Shown here in pieces: positions 10,653 through 21,954 of a stretch of 64,000 nt of DNA. The DNA lies in the NCBI GenBank assembly GCA_905160935.1, contig CAJHZI010000910.1:62001-126000 (forward strand), in the 5' to 3' direction. Numbering within the stretch: the first letter of the stretch is position 1; every line of letters begins with the position of its first letter. The notes beneath the pieces are model-generated. The model saw nothing but the letters and a program-made list of their open reading frames with translations. It did not search any database and had not been told where the DNA came from. Origin of the DNA: Enchytraeus crypticus. Taxonomy: Eukaryota > Annelida > Clitellata > Enchytraeida > Enchytraeidae. Made by a program: the position numbers and the translations under genes.

Positions 10653-13600
10653 ATGACGATGATGATGATGCTGCAGCACATGGAGCTGTTCTGGAAGAAC
10701 TACGTAAGCGTCGAGACCGTTCTGTCGTTCTTGTTTCTAGTCTTGATCTACACGTACGTCATACGCAGCGACGCCCTGTACGACTTCATCGGGAAGATTC
10801 TCGTGAAGCTGGAGTTGAAGATCAAGGGACACTACGACCACGTGCCTGCGGATGGAGAGAGCATCGTGTCTGCTCACAGGACGAGAGCGTCGTGGGAGAT
10901 GAGGAGAGACAACGTGGCGGTGTTTGCTATCCAGGGAAGACGTCCCCACATGGAGGATAGGTTCAACGTTGTGGCGGAACTGGAGCACACGAATACGTCG
11001 ATCTATGGGATATTTGACGGGCATGGCGGGGAGGTAGGGTATATTTCCCCATTTAGAATTACTGTTACATAAATAAATAAATAAATTTTAATTAATAAAT
11101 TTAATTCTCATCTGTTTTATATTTTGTATAGATACTTGGAAAATAAGCTTACAGTTTTCATTCGTAATCTTTATTGCTGAGGGTTGTTAATCAGTATTAC
11201 AATAAATGCACTGAATATAGCATTGTGTGCTTGATAAACCAGTACCATAAAGCATCTTAGGTTTGTGTCTCATAATTTAGTTCTATTGTCTGTTTAGCTC
11301 GGCATCTATTCTGTTTCCATTCACTAAGTTGTCAAATTCAAAGCTATTAATTTCCTCGCAAATGTAATGATACATTACGCAGAGTTAAATCAAATATGGT
11401 GCCTGTCCAATGACATGATCAACTTAAATAAATTAAAATCAGCTCAGGTTTCATCAGGAGTCAGATTAAGTTGCTGATTTCATGGGATCTAATATCTGCT
11501 TATTTTCTTTTATTTCAAAGGAGTACAGAGAATTACAAAATGAAAACCTGTCTTAATGTAATCATTAAAGTTAAACTGGTGTGAGAATATCATAAATATT
11601 TGATTGATTTTACTGACTCACTGACTGTTTGATGACTGATTATTTTACTGATTTATTCATTCCTTTGATTGATTGATAGATTTGACTGACTGATTTATTT
11701 GATTGACTTATAGATTGACTGGTTTTGTTGGTTCATTTATTTGATTTATTGATTGACTGATCAATTTATTGGTACATTTATTTGGTTGATTGATTTATTG
11801 ATTGATTAACGGATTTACCGGTTCAATCAATCGATTGATTTATTTATTGATTAACTGATTTATTGGCTCATTCATTTCATTGATTGATTGACTAGTTTGC
11901 GGCAGACTATGTGGAGAAGACGTTGTTTAAGATCATCATGGTACGACTGCTGAAGTCAGCTCTAGCGGGGGAGGAGCCTAATCACGTCACTCTCCTGTCA
12001 GAGGCAATACTCTCCGTGGACGAGCAGCTGCTCGAGGTCGAGCGAGAGACGGGGGAAATATCAGGTGAGAAATTAACCCAGCCCACTAGTGCTTAATCAC
12101 TTCTTACTAAAGAAATATCAGGTGAGAAATTAACCCTGTCCAACAGTGCTTAACCACTTCTTACTGGAGAAATATCAGGTGAGAAATTAACCCTGTCCAA
12201 CAGTGCTTAACCACTTCTTACTGGAGAAATATCAGGTGAGAAGTTAAACCAGCCCACCAGTACTTAACCACTTCTTACTGGGGATATATCAGGTGAGAAG
12301 TTAAACCAGCCCACCAGTGTTTAACCACTTCTTACTGGGGATATATCAGGTGAGAAGTTAAACCAGTAGCTTTACCAGCTTTTACTCCTAATATACCTAA
12401 CTCTTGAGAATAGAGTGACTTTGAGTTACTGTAGCACTGACACTACACTGGCTGGAGCCAGTGACGAAGTCGGTAAGATACTCGACCGCGGATCAGTATG
12501 TGCCGGGTTCAAATCCTGGGCTCGCCCATCGCTGACATCGCTTTCTAGTGAGGAAACTGACGTTAACCTTAGCTTTACCAGCTTTTACAGGTATTGCAGG
12601 GTTACGTATGGTTTGTTAGTATTTATTGTATCTCTTTTGTGTTGAAGAAACCATCATCTTCTTCATCAATCATGTCATCATGAAATTATCTTCTTGTTTG
12701 AATGGATTGTTGATATAATAAATGATACCCTGCTTCTGTTAAATTAATAGCATATTTTTAATTGATTGATTGATTGATTGTTTGATTGATTGTAGGTACA
12801 ACGCTGCTTGTTGCACTGGTGCGTGACAACATGTTGTACTCTTCTAGATTGATTGATTGACTGATTGATTGATTGTAGGTACAACGTTGCTGGTTGCACT
12901 GGTGCGAGACAACATGTTGTACGTTGCTAACGTGGGGGACTCGCGTGCAGTCATGTGCAACAAGGACGGCTCAGCTCTGCCTCTCTCGTTTGATCATAAA
13001 CCACAGCAGGTCCAAATCTTAAAAATACTCTTTACATTAAGTCAAGACAAGGATAAATATTGTAGATGTATAGCATTAAAGCATTACGAGATTGTCAAGT
13101 ATTAGTTGCTAGGCTCATAATTATGTACATTGTGTATTATCTGCTGTTATAATCTATCTTCTAGCCAGCCGGTTTGCTAATTGATTGATTGGTTGATTGA
13201 TTGATTGCTTGGTTGATTGACTGAGTGATTGGTTGGTTGATTGATTGATTGACTGACTGACTGACTAACTGATTGACTAACACGTAGGTGCGGGAGAGAA
13301 GACGTATAAAGAAGGCGGGGGGGTTCATCAGTTTTAACGGTGTGTGGCGTGTGGCGGGGGTACTAGCCACCTCTAGGGCTCTCGGAGACTATCCTCTCAA
13401 AGAAAGAAACTTTGTGATAGCAGAGCCGGACGTGTTGACCTTTGACCTGGAGGAGCACCGCCCCAGGTTCATGATCATAGCGACCGATGGGTTGTGGGAC
13501 GCTTTCAGCAACGAGGAGGCCGTGGAGTACGTGAGGGAGCGGCTCAATGAACCGCACCATGGAGCCAAGAGCATAGTGCTCCAGGCCTACTACCGCGGCT

Positions 13601-14799
13601 CCCTTGACAACATCACCGTCATGGTGGTCGACTTCACCCGCAGGAGCGTTTCTAGGGCGTCCACCAACGACCTTGTGGGGATGACCCTAGCAACGGGCGA
13701 GGCGTCTCCCCTAGCAACGAGCCCTAGCAACGTGCTGCCTCTAGCAGCAAGCGAGGCGTCGCCCCTAGCAACGAGCCCTAGCAACGTGCTGCCCCTAGCA
13801 ACGAGCGAGACGTCGCCCCTAGTAACGTATCAGGCGTCGCCCCTAGTAACGTGTCAGGCGTCGCCCTTAGCAACGAGCGAGGCGTCGCCCCTAGCAACGA
13901 GCCAGGCGTCGTCGCTAGCAACAGACGCAGAAGACGAGTCGTTGGCTGATACGTACAAAACGTTGTCATCGACTGCAGGTGAAGTCAGGTCAGATAATGC
14001 GAAAATCATAGCAAATGTGAGAAACATATCTACTGAACATACTCATCACATATCACGAGAGAGAGGTCGCGCCTCCAGTGTGGGTAGTTTATCAGCGGGC
14101 AGTGGTAGCACTGCTGATAGATTTGAGAGGAGTTCTGTCCCTAGCTCAGAGAGGAGTTCTGTCCGTAGCTCAGCCACAGCTTCTAGCGTAGAGATTCTGT
14201 CACCAGGTGTCAGGGCTAGGAGAAGTCTCAGAAACCTCTCGTCCTGCTTCGTCGACGAAGCGGTAACCTGTGAGCCGCAGGAGCCGGCTCAGAGTTTAGC
14301 CAGCGTGAGCCGCATCATGATGCCATCCAGCACCGTTGTTTCTTCCACTGTCAGTGAGATGTCAGGGGGTGTTGAATCGTTTAATGAATCAATCAGTCAG
14401 TCGCGTGACGACGTGGGACAGGTGCAGACGTCGACATGGGAGGACACTGAGGTTGTGGGCGTGGCCGATAGGCTGCCGGCTGTCAGCACTGCGGCTAACA
14501 GCACGGGCCAGCAACAACAACAACTAGTCTGTGAGGAGCTGTGGAGTGGGGAGGGGGGAGATGAGATGGAAGAGATTTCTCCAGGTGTCTCTTCGTACCA
14601 GTGCAGTCAGGCTGCCATGGATTCAGGTCAGGCTATTTATAGGAACACGGGGGTTTCCATTGGTCAGGAGGTCAGAGGTCAGGTGGTGACCCCTGCCTCG
14701 GGTCAAGAGGTCAAAGGTCAACTGACCAGCGATGAAGAGACGACGTCCATTGTCTCCGTCAGGTTTTCATCAGGAAATCGTTCAGTGGACTCTCAGTAG
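10653..14799 (+). CDS. PPM1L: PPM1L-like ER-anchored PP2C protein phosphatase with long C-terminal tail
   Basis: A Mn/Mg-dependent Ser/Thr phosphatase. Vertebrate PPM1L is ER-anchored, acts on stress-kinase signalling and on the ceramide transfer protein, and is about 360 residues. Exons: 10653-11033, 11896-12064, 12879-13009 and 13288-14799, phases 0, 1, 0. They encode 730 residues. An N-terminal hydrophobic helix lies at about 20-38. PP2C motifs are GRRPHMEDRF (about 96-104), FDGHGGE (121-127), NVGDSRAV, GGFISFNGVWRV, ATDGLWDAFSNEEAV and DNITVMVV. The catalytic domain ends near residue 345. The remaining 385 residues are Ser/Thr-rich and repetitive, in the same open exon; this is not part of the vertebrate protein. 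The start at 10653 was chosen because it precedes the membrane helix; 10605 is also in frame. Confidence 0.92.
11598..11893 (+). repeat. Degenerate (ATTG/ATTT)n array ending at the exon-2 acceptor
   Basis: GATTGATT-, GATTTATT- and GACTGATT-type units run up to the ACTAG acceptor of the exon at 11896. No other polypyrimidine tract precedes this exon. Confidence 0.85.
12055..12366 (+). repeat. 57-bp tandem array that multiplies a 5' splice site six times
   Basis: The unit begins with GAAATATCAGGTGAGAAATT (GATATATCAGGTGAGAAGTT in the last two units), so every unit carries the exon-2 donor TCAG|GTGAG. Units start at 12055, 12112, 12169, 12226, 12283 and 12340. The first lies across the real exon end. 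A stop in the first unit (TAA at 12094-12096) means that use of later donors would truncate the protein. Confidence 0.95.
12450..12588 (+). mobile_element. SINE family A, full length
   Basis: GGCTGGAGCCAGTGACGAAGTCGG head with A box, B box GGGTTCAAATCC, GAGGAAACTGACGTTAAC domain and AGCTTTACCAGCTTTTA tail. It lies in PPM1L intron 2. Confidence 0.9.
12796..12839 (+). repeat. Partial duplicate of PPM1L exon 3 with its own acceptor
   Basis: 44 bases repeat 12879-12922 (offset 83), preceded by the same GATTGATTGTAG acceptor context. The three differences (CTG/TTG, CTT/CTG, CGT/CGA) are all synonymous. The copy ends before the second half of the exon and has no donor. Confidence 0.9.
13177..13282 (+). 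repeat. (ATTG)n/(ACTG)n array before the exon-4 acceptor
   Basis: It spans most of the last 110 bases of PPM1L intron 3 and ends about 5 bp before the acceptor at 13286-13287. Confidence 0.9.
13690..13926 (+). repeat. In-frame coding minisatellite in the PPM1L tail
   Basis: It encodes variations of EASPLATS with interspersed PSNVLPLA. Units are multiples of 3 bp (mainly 24), so the frame is kept. Confidence 0.85.
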
Positions 14800-14871
14800 A
14801 GCTTAGGATCATGAGAGAGATCAGGTCCAGTTAGATAGATAGATTAGATAGACTGTGTGGATAGATTATTC

Positions 14872-14938
14872 ACGTCCCTGATATTGCCTTATGGCGAGGA
14901 ACAGGACGTTAAATTCTTATTGATTGATTGATTATCTA
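14872..14938 (+). mobile_element. (ATTG)n-tailed SINE fragment, family C
   Basis: Reads GTCCCTGATATTGCCTTATGG, then CGAGGAACAGGACGTTAAAT, then TTATTGATTGATTGATT. The domain closely resembles that of family A (GAGGAAACTGACGTTAA), but the tail is the ATTG microsatellite. Family named here only. Confidence 0.7.
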
Positions 14939-14997
14939 TCAGTGTGAATTCTGATGATTATGTTTTAGCAGCTCATTCAAGCAGGGTATCACTTATC

Positions 14998-15570
14998 ATC
15001 TTCTCTCTCTTAGTGTACTTTGCCTGTTGGCAGGTCCATGGCATACAATTCCTCCTTTTATTTCTATCCTATTCTTTTCTGGTCTTGTCAAACATACAAA
15101 TTAGTTATCAAATCATGCAGCAACCCAAGTCTTAGTCTTCCTCTAATCATTTTCCTACCGTTCTTGCTTCAATGACTCCTTTTAGCAAACCATTCCCTCT
15201 CCGGATGTGCCCATCCAGTTATTCTTTGTCTTCCTCATGGTATTCATCAACTGTCTCTTTATGTTAACCCTATTTAGTTGGCACTACTTCATTCAGAATT
15301 TTGTCAGACCAGTTGTTCTTCTCTGTAGCCTCATTTTGAATGCTTCCAGTTTCCTAATAACCTCATTTCTTAATGTCCATGTTTCATAACCCTACAGTAG
15401 TGTGGTCCACACTAAAGTTCTTATAATCTGTATCTACGTTGATTTCTTCAAACTTTCATTAGAATTTCTCTCCTCATACTGGAGGCTTCTTATGTTAGAG
15501 CATTTTCTCACTGTATTGCTGTGTCTCATTGAGCTGATCTATCCTGAATTTGTCTAAAGAAGCTTCGAAT
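14998..15570 (-). mobile_element. LINE 3' fragment (reverse-transcriptase C-terminus and 3' UTR)
   Basis: Read on the minus strand it encodes a decayed GYETWTLRNEVIRKLEAF-like stretch, typical of the C-terminus of endonuclease-reverse transcriptase LINEs, with several stops. It is followed by GGACCTGCCAACAGGCA and an AGAGAGAGAA tail. It is homologous to 37320-37800. It is 5'-truncated and old. Confidence 0.7.
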
Positions 15571-15696
15571 GCACGTACACTTTAGTCAAAATTTTGCTGC
15601 TATTACTAAAACATTTACTAGTCTGTTTACGTTTCATTCGATTATGAAAATTTCAATTTTTCATTTGCTTGCCTGATATTGATATCTTACGTTGCA

Positions 15697-16676
15697 CCGA
15701 GCGAGATCTATTTATAGATGCCGATAGATCTATTTATAGAAGCTGATAGATCTATTTATAGATGCTGATAGATCTATTTATAGATGCCAATAGATCTATT
15801 TATAGATGCCGATATATCTATTTATAGATGCCGATAGATCTATTTATAGATGCTGATAGATCTATTTATAGATGCTGATAGATCTATTTATAGGTGCTGA
15901 TAGATCTATTTATAGATGCCGATAGATCTATTTATAGATGCCGATAGATCTATTTGTAGATGCTGATAGATCTATTTATAGATGCTGATAGATCTATTTA
16001 TAGATGCCGATAGATCTATTGGTAGATGCTGATAGATCTATTTATAGATGCTGATAGATCTATTTATATATATCGATAGATCTATTTATAGATGCCGATA
16101 GATCTGTTTATAGATACCGATAGATCTATTTATAGATGCTGATAGATCTATTTATAGCTGCTGATAGATCTATTTATAGATGCCGATAGATCTATTTATA
16201 GATGGTGATAGATCTATTTATAGATGCCGATAGATCTATTTATAGCTGCTGATTGATCTATTTATAGCTGCCGATAAATCTATTTATAGCTGCTGATAGA
16301 TCTATTTATAGCTGCTAATAGATCTATTTATAGATACTGGTAGATGTATTTATAGATGCTGATGGATCTATTTATAGCTGCTGATAGATCTATTTATAGA
16401 TGCTGATAGATCTATTTATAGATACCGATAGATCTATTTATAGATGCTGATAGATCTATTTATAGATGCTGATGGATCTATTTATAGATGCTGATAGATC
16501 TATTTATAGATGCTGATAGATCTATTTATAGATGCCGATAGATCTATTTATAGATGCCGATCGATCTATTTATAGATGCTGATAGAGCTATTTTTAGATG
16601 CCGATAGATCTATTTATAGATGCCAAAGATTTATTTATAGATGCCGATAGATCTATTTATAGATGCCGACAGAGCT
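15697..16676 (+). repeat. 22-bp satellite array (about 44 units)
   Basis: The unit is GATAGATCTATTTATAGATGCY with scattered point variants. It contains an AGATCT palindrome and is strongly self-complementary (ATCTATTTATAGAT). Confidence 0.95.
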
Positions 16677-17746
16677 TAAGTTACAGGTTGACATAGTGCC
16701 TGTCTTGATGTTGTAGACATAGTGTTTTATGAATTACATTTTAGCTGCATTTCTGCTGTATTCTGTGTTTTCCGTTAGTACATCGAAATAACGAAACTAT
16801 ATTTGTTTAAGTTTACCTTTCGATAAATCCAAGACAACATTGACCTATCGAATGATCGTTAGGAGATGATTGATGTACAAGTGAAGAGCTTTAGTTAAAT
16901 GTATTAATATCTGATCTCTCTGGTGTTCTATAGAAATATTCCTGCTAGTCGACTAGCTATGTCTTACCATGTTTAGTGCTGGCTAACTTGTTACTAGTTT
17001 ACTAGCACGTGTTGTTTGCTAACTTGTTATAAATTTAGCTAGTTTATTAGCAGTGTTATTTGCTAGCTTGTTATTTAGCTAGCCTGTACCGTGTTTTGTT
17101 TGCTAGCTTATTATCATACTTTGTTATTTTCTCGCATATTGATATTACATCATTGTTATTGTTGTTGTTGTTGTCGTCAGCCCTGTGGCTCACATAATTT
17201 GTTAGCTAGTCAGAGCAAACTCTTCCACACGTGCTCGGTTCTAAATCAGGGCCTGCCTGTCGCTGATGACCCTTCAGGTTACTCTGCTTAGAGCTGTTGT
17301 TGTTGTTGCTGCCACTCTTGAAGAGCAGCCGTCGTCTTGACAACGGTATAAACTGAAATTATTAATGAATTTAAAACTCTATTTCTCTTTGAAATCTGTT
17401 TTAATTAAAGTGTATTGCTCAAGTTACTGATCAGATCTAGATTTAAATGTGTCTAGACTGCTACGCCGGGTGTGGCCTTTTTCGGCTAGGCTGTTTGATT
17501 CTTTATCTAAATATGTTTATATATTATGTTTATCAAATTGATTTTATTTGAGTTTATTTGATTTTATTTGATTTTATTTGTTTTTATTTGATTTTATAGT
17601 TTTCGTAGAGCGAAGCTTTTTGTATTGATATTTATTGATTGATTGATTAGTGTGTGTAGCAGTGTGTACTAGATATTTGATCCTTAATTCTAGTGTTCAT
17701 ATATTGTGTGTGAAGCTCTTCAACTGACTGTTTCTTCATAATTTCT
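16677..17746. other. Intergenic, no gene seen
   Basis: AT-rich. It holds TAGC-rich words around 16930-17100, a degenerate tRNA-like stretch near 17175-17290 between two (GTT)n runs, and a TTTGATTTTAT repeat at 17543-17600. Confidence 0.5.
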
Positions 17747-17802
17747 CCCGTCACTGACATCGCTTTCGAGCGAGGAAACTGACGTTAACCGTAGATTTAG
17801 CT
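17747..17802 (+). mobile_element. SINE family A, 3' fragment
   Basis: CCCGTCACTGACATCGCTTTC and GAGGAAACTGACGTTAACCG. Only the 3' domain is present. Confidence 0.7.
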
Positions 17803-17854
17803 TTAATGTTGCGATTTATAACCACGCTCACTGGCGGGCATGTTGTCATTGACG

Positions 17855-17910
17855 CTTGCAGTCACCGGTTGGTCAATTCTTCAAGCAACCCGGACCCAAC
17901 TCGGGGAATG
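17855..17910 (+). repeat. Dispersed repeat shared with 41030-41085
   Basis: GCAGTCACCGGTTGGTCAAT followed by CAACCCGGACCCAACTCGGGG is nearly identical at both places. Family unknown. Confidence 0.6.
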
Positions 17911-18559
17911 TGAATACTCAGTAAACTAACTTATTCTAGACGTAAATTAATGCTAACCACATAAACATATTTCATTTTATAACTGAAAGATTTTATGAGC
18001 TGTTCCTGTCACCAGCACATGCGAACAGTTAATACAACGTGTTGTTGTTGTTGCTGTTGCTGCTGTTGTCACTCTTAAATCTAGTGACTGGTTTGTATAG
18101 AGTCTAGGCAAGAAATTCTGCTATATTAGGGCATTCAGAGTTTTAAAAAAGGATCAACTTAAGCAATTCATTTTCTATTTCAAGTGGACTTTATAAATTG
18201 CTGAATAGTCTCTCAATGCAAACTGTTCAACTTGTTGTGGGAATAAGCTGATGTTTATGTCGTTGACGTTTTTCTTAGGAAATTGTCTTTGCTAATGTTG
18301 ACGATTGTAAAGTTTTGTGGTTATTTCACGCGTGGATATTCCTCTCAAATTGATTCTGATTTAAATAATATTAAAGATTTTGTGTTAAATATTGATATTA
18401 TATTAAAGATAATCTCTGAATTGTATTGTATGTGTGGATGTGTACTGCAGTGAATTGTATATATAATCTTAATTGTATCGTTATCCGTATTGTGTCCGGG
18501 TTGATTAATAATAAACAAATAGCAACCTGCACGTGTTATAAAAGGCGACAAAGATGCAA

Positions 18560-18677
18560 ACTAACGTCAGAAAGGGCATTCGGATGCTGAGCGCCTAGGC
18601 TGCGGAAATTACAGCATAACGTTCTAAATCCGACCCTAGCTAAACTGGGATTCAACTGAAGATGATGAGGATGATCT
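18560..18677 (+). mobile_element. (GAT)n-tailed dispersed repeat, family E
   Basis: It ends CTAAACTGGGATTCAACTGA followed by AGATGATGAGGATGAT. The same 3' end recurs near 3623-3660 (-), 29521-29575 (-), 40795-40860 (-) and 48700-48745 (+), each next to a (GAT)n or (ATC)n run. Confidence 0.6.
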
Positions 18678-18730
18678 CTGTTGTATATTATATGTAGTGA
18701 ATGGTGTACCGGTATATGAGAGAGTGCATT

Positions 18731-19075
18731 CTCTCTCTGTGGAGATAGCTTAGTGGTAAGACACTTTGGCATCATGTGATTTGATTCGAGAGTCCCGGGT
18801 TCAAACCCAGATCAGCCTATCAACTTATTCTTGACTAACCCGTCATAAACCCCTACTGACACGAAAATAACTCCAAGGTAGTTTTCCTTTGTCTTCCTAA
18901 AGCCATAGCATTCACTTAGACGTGTATCTACTCGAGAAATCTTTGACATTTCAACGAGAGGCTAGATAGCTTTGATCTGAGCCGCCATTCAAAGCAATGC
19001 CTGTACAATACCTACACAGTGGTAATACCCCGTGCCACGCTAATAATGAAATGTATACTCTGTGATATAAACCCC
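18731..19075 (+). mobile_element. tRNA-derived SINE-like element, family D
   Basis: A-box-like TAGCTTAGTGG and B box GGGTTCAAACCC in a tRNA-like head (18740-18815), followed by about 250 bases unrelated to the other SINEs. Only one copy is in the window, so its 3' end is a guess. Confidence 0.5.
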
Positions 19076-19469
19076 AGCGACAATATCGAATTAGTCTGAA
19101 GATTCCTTTTATCTGGCCGCTGTAATGTTATTATAATTTATAATTATACGAAATAACGGTGTCAGATCTTTGATGGACCAGAAAATCGATATAAATGCAT
19201 TTGGGCCTGTCTTCTTGGTTAATGGCATAGATTGGCTGCAGATTGTTTAGGTTTAGAAATATGACCCTAGGACCACCTAAGAATTTATTAGGCCTATGTG
19301 AAAACCTCAAAGAATTGTCTACTATGTAGACTCAAGAAACAATTTCATAACATCTAATGGCCTTAATTGGTGATGTTTGAACCCGTCGTTATAGGCCTAC
19401 TGAGAGAGAGGTAGAGAGAGAAAAAACTTAGATAGTAGATTTCTCTAAGCTATCGTATACATCGCCACT

Positions 19470-19603
19470 GGCTCCAGCCTGTGGCGATGTCGGTAAGACA
19501 CTCGACCGCGGATCAGTATGTGCGTGGTTCAAATCCTGGGCTCGCTCTTCACTGACATCGCTTTCGAGTGAGGACACTGACGTTAACCTTAGCTTTACCA
19601 GCT
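19470..19603 (+). mobile_element. SINE family A, full length
   Basis: A box GTGGCGATGTCGG, B box TGGTTCAAATCC, 3' domain GAGGACACTGACGTTAAC, and AGCTTTACCAGC tail. Confidence 0.85.
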
Positions 19604-19689
19604 AATTATCGAAGGTTTCTTGAAAGAATCCTCAACTATGCCACGTAAAATAACTCACAATTCTTTGCAGGTTTACATGTAGATCACGT

Positions 19690-19990
19690 TTCTTGCAAGA
19701 AGTTCTAGCGTCAGACTCCGCGCGCTGCTGAAGGGAAGCCCTGGATGTTACACCTCGTGAATCAGTGTAAACTACACTTTGTGCGCGACGCTTGTCACGT
19801 CGGCTGATTAAAGGAAGCCGCTCTTTGATCCCGCGCTCGTCAACCTGACGGAGAATATAAAGGGATTAAAGGCGCCGCCGCGCCGAGCGGTTATTTATCG
19901 CCGAGTGTCGCGGCGGGGCGCTGCGTCGCGCCGATCAGTTTAACTGTGATAGGAGATAATTACCTCTGATAGCAAAGCATTAGCTCGCTA
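19690..19990. promoter_or_regulatory. CpG-rich unique block, candidate regulatory element
   Basis: This is the most CpG-dense stretch of the 15-22 kb intergenic region and has no open reading frame. It contains a perfect TCF/LEF-type site CTTTGATC (19823-19830), GATTAAAG words, GATA words and a homeodomain-like TAATTA (about 19956). It lies about 2.2 kb beyond the 3' end of LBX. The regulatory role is an inference. Confidence 0.4.
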
Positions 19991-20139
19991 AATTGATTGA
20001 CAATAATAGATAGATGCTCGTGTGTGGGTTCAAATCTGACCCCATCATGTAATTCAATGCTCTCACTCAGGACACATTAGCTGTACCTCCACTTTCTATC
20101 ACCCTCTCATGGTTCTATTGAGGTAGACTATAATCATGG

Positions 20140-20388
20140 GCTTAGACTAGGCTAGTGGGAATATACCAGGTTTATGGGCTTAGTCTAGGCTTGTGGGAAT
20201 GTACCAGGTTTATGGGCTTAGACTAGACTTGTGGGAATATGCCAGGTTTATGGGCTTAGACTAGGCTTGTGGGAATATGCCAGGTTTATGGGCTTAGACT
20301 AGACTTGTGGGAATATGCCAGGTTTATGGGCTTAGACTAGGCTTGTGGGAATATACCAGGTTTATGGGCTTAGACTAGGCTTAATGTT
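20140..20388 (+). repeat. 38-bp minisatellite (about 6-7 units)
   Basis: The unit is GGGCTTAGACTAGGCTTGTG GGAATATACCAGGTTTAT. Looser copies of its first half (GGCTTAGACT) continue to about 20660. Confidence 0.9.
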
Positions 20389-20728
20389 TAATAGGGTACA
20401 TGTATGTGTGCAAGGACTTGAAGGACATCCCTAGACTTACGTTAGGGCCTATGAAATGTTTAGACTTGTGGGAATAGATAGTGTCTATGGACATAGACTA
20501 GACTTTAGTGCTTAAATTAGACGTTTGACTTAGACCATATTTCTTAGGCCTGTTTTGTGGGCTTAGCAGGCTTATGGAGTTATAGATTTGTGGCTTAAAG
20601 CCGTAGACCAAACGTGTGACTTAGACAAAACGTGTGACTTAGACAAAACGTGTGACTTAGACAAGGTGCGTTTCTTTGGCCACTAGTGTAGAGTAATGGA
20701 CAGCCATGCTCTGAAGGCAATTAATAGT

Positions 20729-20870
20729 AAAGCTAATGTTAAAGCTAATGTTAACGTCAGTTTCATCACTCGAAAGCTATATCACTTACGGGCTAGCCCA
20801 GAATTTGAACGCCGCTCATACTGTTTCGTGGTCGAATATCTTACCGACAACGCCACTGACTGCAACCAGT
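20729..20870 (-). mobile_element. SINE family A
   Basis: On the minus strand the family head, a B-box-like TTCAAATTCTGG, a GATGAAACTGACGTTAAC domain and an AGCTTTA tail are readable, though diverged. Confidence 0.75.
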
Positions 20871-21059
20871 AGGCCTACCTATTTTTAATTTTAAAAGCTG
20901 ACATCAACTATATTTAAGTTAAATTGTAGGCCTAGACTTATTCAGTAAACCCTAATTTCGTAAAATCTTAGACAGGAAAATTAACAAATAATTTAATTTC
21001 AGTAAAATTACAATACTTCCTCGTATTAGTAGACTGTTTTACGTTTAAATAGATCATAT

Positions 21060-21350
21060 TGTCATTCGCTCGGCTGTGTCAAACCCATTGCAGCGCAAGG
21101 CTTTACCCTGAGGCGATCTTCCACACAATTAAATAGAATTTAAGCGATAATTAGCCTATCGAATCTGTGCCCTAATGAGCTCCGCTAATTCTTTCATCTT
21201 CACCGAGACACGTCAAGTTGTGAAAAGAACACAATAGACGGTGGCCTATGGCTGAGAGAAATTAAATCAAAATGAGCATAAAATACTGTCAGTGAATCAG
21301 GCCGGAGGCGTGGCCAATTATGTCACGTTAGTTCACCTCTAAATTATCAC
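21060..21350. promoter_or_regulatory. Unique complex block 3' of LBX, candidate conserved non-coding element
   Basis: Non-repetitive sequence of mixed composition with several TAAT/ATTA homeodomain-type cores and no coding frame, set between repeats. Conservation could not be tested here. Confidence 0.3.
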
Positions 21351-21358
21351 AACAATAT

Positions 21359-21419
21359 GTTCGATGAGGATGATGATGATGATGGTGATGACGATGATGA
21401 TGATGATGATGATGATGAC

Positions 21420-21457
<38 letters not shown>

Positions 21458-21491
21458 CGATGATGATGATGATGATGATGATGATGACGAC

Positions 21492-21522
<31 letters not shown>

Positions 21523-21575
21523 GTGATGATGGTTGTGACGGTGCTGATGGTGATGATAATGACGATGATGACATA
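21359..21575 (+). repeat. (GAT)n trinucleotide array
   Basis: Nearly pure GAT with GAC interruptions. It is open in several frames as poly-Asp, poly-Met or poly-Ser, which is not coding evidence. Confidence 0.95.
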
Positions 21576-21954
21576 ATAGCTTAATTAAGTAATAATTGAT
21601 CAAATTTTTCGGTATTTTGATGATATTATTTAGCACACAATTACAGATGTCTCATTCAAAATCCATTGATCACATCAGAGTCAATGCAGATTGAAAACTC
21701 TGTTTCTAATTTTAAGTAAACAAAACTGAAACCAATCAATAAATCAATCAGTTTATCAATAAATCATCAATTAATTAATTAATTATGGAATTAATTAATT
21801 CTCTACATCTGCAGTCATGTTCAATATCTTATCTTTATAATATCAGCGTTGCTTCACATCCTTTGAGATGCCCTTACGAACTCATGCAGTTAGCGGTTTT
21901 TGATAATCCTGTGCATATCAAGTGTCCGGAGAACAACTCACTGGACTCTAAAGA

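Noticed and set aside
21328-21636. Open frames encoding poly-His, poly-Ser, poly-Asp and poly-Met
   Set aside because: All come from one (GAT)n array read in different frames; no flanking coding sequence or splice context.
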